Shown: positions 61,174-64,000 of the stretch, one piece after another | Layout: every line of letters begins with the position of its first letter | Position numbering within the stretch: position 1 is the first letter of the stretch | Assembly (NCBI GenBank): GCA_001567255.1 | Contig: LNBW01000056.1 | Location: 1 to 64,000, forward strand | DNA from: Bacteroidetes bacterium OLB9 | Lineage (GTDB): Bacteria; Bacteroidota; Bacteroidia; Chitinophagales; Saprospiraceae | DNA: 64,000 bases | Direction: 5' to 3' | The notes under the pieces: generated by a model | The model's database searches: none | What the model was told of the DNA's origin: nothing | Seen by the model: the letters and a program-made list of their open reading frames with translations, nothing else | Position numbers and translations under genes: made by a program

Positions 61174-61725
61174 ATGAGTCTTGAAGATATCATAAAAGGA
61201 TGTAAGGAGGGAAACCGTAAGTGTCAAGATGCTCTGGTGCAAAAGTTCGCACCAGGGCTCTTGTCGTTGTGTATCCGATACACTTCAGACCATGAGTTAG
61301 GCAGAGATGCTCTTCAAGAATGTTTTATCAATGTGTTCAAGTACATACACACTTACCGTGGAGACGGCTCTTTTGAGGGTTGGCTAAAGCGCATTGCAGT
61401 CACTGCTTCTCTAGCATTAAAAACGAAGTTTAGAAAGTTCCGTTTTGACGAGGTGCAAGAAGACAATACATGGCATTATGCAGAGCTTCCTGATATCTAT
61501 GGCTCTATGAATATTGAGGAAATCATTCAGGTCATGCAGCAACTACCGGAGAGCTTGTTTTTGGTATTCAATCTTCATGTAGTGGAAGGTTTTCATCATA
61601 ACGAAATAGCCGATATGCTGGGTATAACAGAAAGTACATCAAGGGCTGCACTCAGCAAAGCAAGAAATAGAATGATATCACTATTAAAAAAAATAGAAGT
61701 TCCGGCAATCGTTGAAGCTTCTTGA
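61174..61725 (+). CDS. RNA polymerase ECF-type sigma factor
   Basis: A 183-residue sigma factor: region 2 (GRDALQECFINVFKYIHTYRGDGSFEGWLKRIAVTASL) and region 4 (QLPESLFLVFNLHVVEGFHHNEIADMLGITESTSRAALSKARNRM). It matches the Bacteroidota group with short linkers. The next gene overlaps it by 4 bases at the first open start and encodes a membrane protein with an anti-sigma-like N-terminus. With the upstream lipoprotein the set suggests surface-to-sigma signalling. The ATG at 61174 gives a normal length. Confidence 0.93.
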   Translation: MSLEDIIKGCKEGNRKCQDALVQKFAPGLLSLCIRYTSDHELGRDALQECFINVFKYIHTYRGDGSFEGWLKRIAVTASLALKTKFRKFRFDEVQEDNTWHYAELPDIYGSMNIEEIIQVMQQLPESLFLVFNLHVVEGFHHNEIADMLGITESTSRAALSKARNRMISLLKKIEVPAIVEAS

Positions 61726-61745
61726 ATCAATTAACCTGTCAGATT

Positions 61746-63095
61746 ATGAATTATAAAGATTTTGAAAAATATATAGCTGACCAGCTCGGCAATCAGTCCA
61801 CACCACTAGATGTTGACCAATTGATTCGAGACATTCACGGTGAGGATCGCAAAAATCGTAAAGCCGGTTTCTGGTGGGTAGCCTCCTTTATAGCCTTAGC
61901 GCTGATAAGTAGCATGGGATGGTTGTTTTTAAATGCCAAAACACCCGGCACACTAGATGATCATACAAGCAAATCTGCTATTACAATAACCGATAACCAT
62001 AAAAATACAGCGTCACAAAATGCTGCTACTATTTTGAGTTCAGTACATTCATCAGAATCTGTAATTAACCATGAAAATGCAACCCATCTTCCTACTGCCA
62101 GCATATCAACACCTAGTCAAAAAAAGGTAAGATCCTATCTTAACACTAGTCATACAACTACTGTTGAAGTACTAGAGAAGTCTGAAGGCCCTACTCCTTC
62201 AGCTGTGTCTCATCCTGCGACTGATTATGTTCCGGCGCAAACCATATCAGAGACCACCCATAATCTAGAGGCACTATCATCATTGCCATTATCATCTATA
62301 CAAAGTCAGCAAGCAGCTAAGCTACTATTGGGTCCCGGCGACATCGTCTGCCCAGATTTTTCACTCCATTCCGGATGGGCACTTGAGATCGTGCCTGAGA
62401 TAGGCGCATTTTATCCGGATAAGCGATTAGAATACAGAGCGCCAGGAGAGCAAAGCAATGTCTTTCTTTTGCGAAATCAAAAAGAAAAGTCACTTGAAGG
62501 GCTCAATGCCGGACTGTACTTCCATCTCAAAAAGAAAAAGTGGCCGGTATATTTGAAGGCAGGCATATCGTGGTCAAAACTCACTGAAAAAATGCCCCTG
62601 GATTACTCTTATGAGGTGACCGATACAACACGTGGTATCATCTCCATCACCTACTCTCAAACCGGCGATACGATCACAACGATATACGGTGATATTTACA
62701 CTCAAAAGAAAGTATCCGGTAAGAAAGTAAGGCATTACCAGATGACGCTTTGGGATCTACCTATTGGCCTTGGTTTTGAAAAAAATATGGGTAACTGGTT
62801 TATCGCAGGAGAAGCAGGTGTCAACATCAACTTATCGATGTCAGCATCCGGCAGCATACTCGCAAGTGATACTTCTTTTACTGAAATTAATGCGTCAGAT
62901 ATCACTTTCAGAAAAAACTTAGGTTTGTCATGGTTTGGAGGACTCAACTTTGGCAGATATCTGGGTCCTGCTGACAGAATATACCTAAGCGCAAGAGTAC
63001 GGTACATTCCAGGTTCTTTTAGTAGAGCAGACCATCCGATACAACAATTCTACATGTTCGAAGGATTGCATCTCGGTTACATTCACAGGTTTTAA
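61746..63095 (+). CDS. Anti-sigma-like membrane protein with C-terminal beta-barrel domain
   Basis: A 449-residue protein from ATG 61746 (MNYKDFEKYIADQL; the earlier ATG at 61722 overlaps the sigma gene by 4 bases). A cytoplasmic part of about 45 residues is followed by one membrane segment (AGFWWVASFIALALISSMGWLFL, about 45-66), a long Ser/Thr/His-rich periplasmic linker (about 70-200) and a C-terminal beta-rich barrel-like domain (about 205-449: WALEIVPEIGAFYPDK, LNAGLYFHLKKKKWPVYLKAGISW, MGNWFIAGEAGVNINLSMS, ARVRYIPGSFSR, LHLGYIHRF). It may connect inner membrane and outer membrane. The anti-sigma role is inferred from position. Confidence 0.72.
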   Translation: MNYKDFEKYIADQLGNQSTPLDVDQLIRDIHGEDRKNRKAGFWWVASFIALALISSMGWLFLNAKTPGTLDDHTSKSAITITDNHKNTASQNAATILSSVHSSESVINHENATHLPTASISTPSQKKVRSYLNTSHTTTVEVLEKSEGPTPSAVSHPATDYVPAQTISETTHNLEALSSLPLSSIQSQQAAKLLLGPGDIVCPDFSLHSGWALEIVPEIGAFYPDKRLEYRAPGEQSNVFLLRNQKEKSLEGLNAGLYFHLKKKKWPVYLKAGISWSKLTEKMPLDYSYEVTDTTRGIISITYSQTGDTITTIYGDIYTQKKVSGKKVRHYQMTLWDLPIGLGFEKNMGNWFIAGEAGVNINLSMSASGSILASDTSFTEINASDITFRKNLGLSWFGGLNFGRYLGPADRIYLSARVRYIPGSFSRADHPIQQFYMFEGLHLGYIHRF

Positions 63096-64000
63096 TATGC
63101 TAGGTGCTTACGCCAGTTACCATATTTGAGGTAAAGCCAGGATGGCACTATCATGCAAATCGTATAAATGGTATCACTCGTCCAGGCCACCTCTATCGGC
63201 AACTTCAGTGTTTCTATGACCAACCATGCATAGATGACATAAACAAGAATACTTACTACTTCAATCCAAAGTACTATCTGTGTTCTACCTGTAGCTACCA
63301 CAGCATTGAGCCATATACTAGCAAAACACATGATTACCATTGCTACACTTACTACCCGTAAAGTACCCGTACCGATGGACATAAAGTCACCAGACTGGCC
63401 AAAGATCCCGAAGAAAATCCCAGGAAAAATATTGAGTAGTGCCACCATAATCAGCATCCCGGTCACACTGATGGTAATCATTTTTTTGATGACCGGAAAT
63501 ATTTCATTTTCTCGCTTCTGGCCGATGATATTGCTGATGACCGTATTTGTCGATGATCCAAACGCCCAAGTAAATACACCACCTAATCCGAAGAGATTGC
63601 GCATGGTTTGCGAGACAGCCTGCTCATCTGTGGTATAGTTTTTACTCACTAAAATAAAAAACAGCCACCATGAACCGGTACTAATTGCAAACTGACTCAT
63701 CAATGGCAGACCGATTCTGAATACAAGCGCTATTTTAGCAAAGACCAATGAGAAGTCGGGTATGATCTGCATTTTTTTGACAATATCCAACTTCCAAATA
63801 ACCAAAAATACTGTCACCATACCGATTAACTCTGCAATAACAGATGCGACAGCAGCACCATTAAAGCCGAGCATTGGAAAACCAAAATGACCAAAAATCA
63901 GTACATAATCCAATATGATATTGACAATCGACTGAATTAAAGCTATGATGACTAGGTACTTGGATTGTTGCACACTAATGAGAAAAGCATTTTGCATCTG
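63092..64000 (-). CDS. MATE-family efflux transporter, C-terminal part (runs off the window)
   Basis: A membrane protein continuing beyond 64000, so its N-terminus is missing. Multiple hydrophobic segments (IIALIQSIVNIILDYVLIFG, AAVASVIAELIGMVTVFLV, VFRIGLPLMSQFAISTGSWWLFFI, ITISVTGMLIMVALLNIFPGIFFGIFG, LRVVSVAMVIMCFASIWLNAVV, IVLWIEVVSILVYVIYAWLV) and the MATE hallmark motifs (FNGAAVASVIAE, FGSSTNTVISNIIGQ, LNAVVATGRTQIVLWIE) are visible. These Na+ or H+ antiporters export drugs or cations, but the substrate is unknown. Its stop overlaps the preceding convergent gene by 4 bases. Confidence 0.92.
   Translation of the reverse strand, partial: QMQNAFLISVQQSKYLVIIALIQSIVNIILDYVLIFGHFGFPMLGFNGAAVASVIAELIGMVTVFLVIWKLDIVKKMQIIPDFSLVFAKIALVFRIGLPLMSQFAISTGSWWLFFILVSKNYTTDEQAVSQTMRNLFGLGGVFTWAFGSSTNTVISNIIGQKRENEIFPVIKKMITISVTGMLIMVALLNIFPGIFFGIFGQSGDFMSIGTGTLRVVSVAMVIMCFASIWLNAVVATGRTQIVLWIEVVSILVYVIYAWLVIETLKLPIEVAWTSDTIYTICMIVPSWLYLKYGNWRKHLAY

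Noticed and set aside
1..64000. tRNA or rRNA genes
   Set aside because: No T-loop GTTCGAATC-type signature or rRNA-like conserved stretch was found in the intergenic regions.

Overview
Organism. The window reads as a Bacteroidota chromosome, and the family Saprospiraceae or a close relative is my best guess (inference only). The support is: an intact SprA of the type IX secretion system (T9SS); secreted proteins with T9SS type A and type B C-terminal sorting domains; promoter-like boxes of the Bacteroidota type (TAnnTTTG) upstream of several genes; a metH split into two genes; the uppS-bamA-ompH order; and a mevalonate-type isoprenoid pair (HMG-CoA reductase and type 2 IPP isomerase). I saw no rRNA, tRNA or CRISPR array.

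Layout. 0-1 kb: right end of an IS3-family element abutting pdhC. 2.5-8.5 kb: ybaB, two T9SS cargo proteins, a glycosyltransferase broken by a frameshift, and a sigma/anti-sigma/periplasmic-protein operon. 8.9-17.5 kb: trhO, PBP1A (frameshifted), ElaA-like acetyltransferase, pterin dehydratase (frameshifted), MsrB-MsrA fusion with a redoxin, a CAP lipoprotein and a tandem pair of unrecognised paralogues. 17.6-22.5 kb: metF-metH(C)-metH(N) under a SAM-I riboswitch. 22.7-34.3 kb: sprA, ruvA, galE, a histidine kinase and an outer-membrane protein. 34.6-41.5 kb: glyRS, oxyR, ompH-bamA-uppS. 41.7-51.7 kb: accessory region with a decayed SnoaL-like gene, four small-domain genes, and a type I restriction-modification operon flanked by 121-base direct repeats and carrying several small palindromic elements. 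51.8-64 kb: TPR protein, fni-HMGR, dinB, PKD protein with T9SS tail, a large surface lipoprotein, a second sigma/anti-sigma pair and a partial MATE transporter.

Most notable. (1) The hsdM-hsdS-hsdR operon carries a REP-type tyrosine transposase (RAYT) gene at the M/S junction with a perfect 48-base GTAG-footed palindrome inside its reading frame, an internally deleted mini-copy with a covarying palindrome at the S/R junction, a 122-base MITE-like insertion in the hsdS linker and a micro-repeat insertion in hsdR. (2) The SAM-I riboswitch before metH has a readable switching arrangement: repeats of one 9-mer and its complement could pair either with the edge of P1 or with the metH start codon. 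(3) At least five genes are broken by one extra base in an A or T run, which points to residual sequencing errors rather than real gene loss; the affected genes (glycosyltransferase, PBP1A, pterin dehydratase, a paralogue gene, hsdS) should be read as probably intact.
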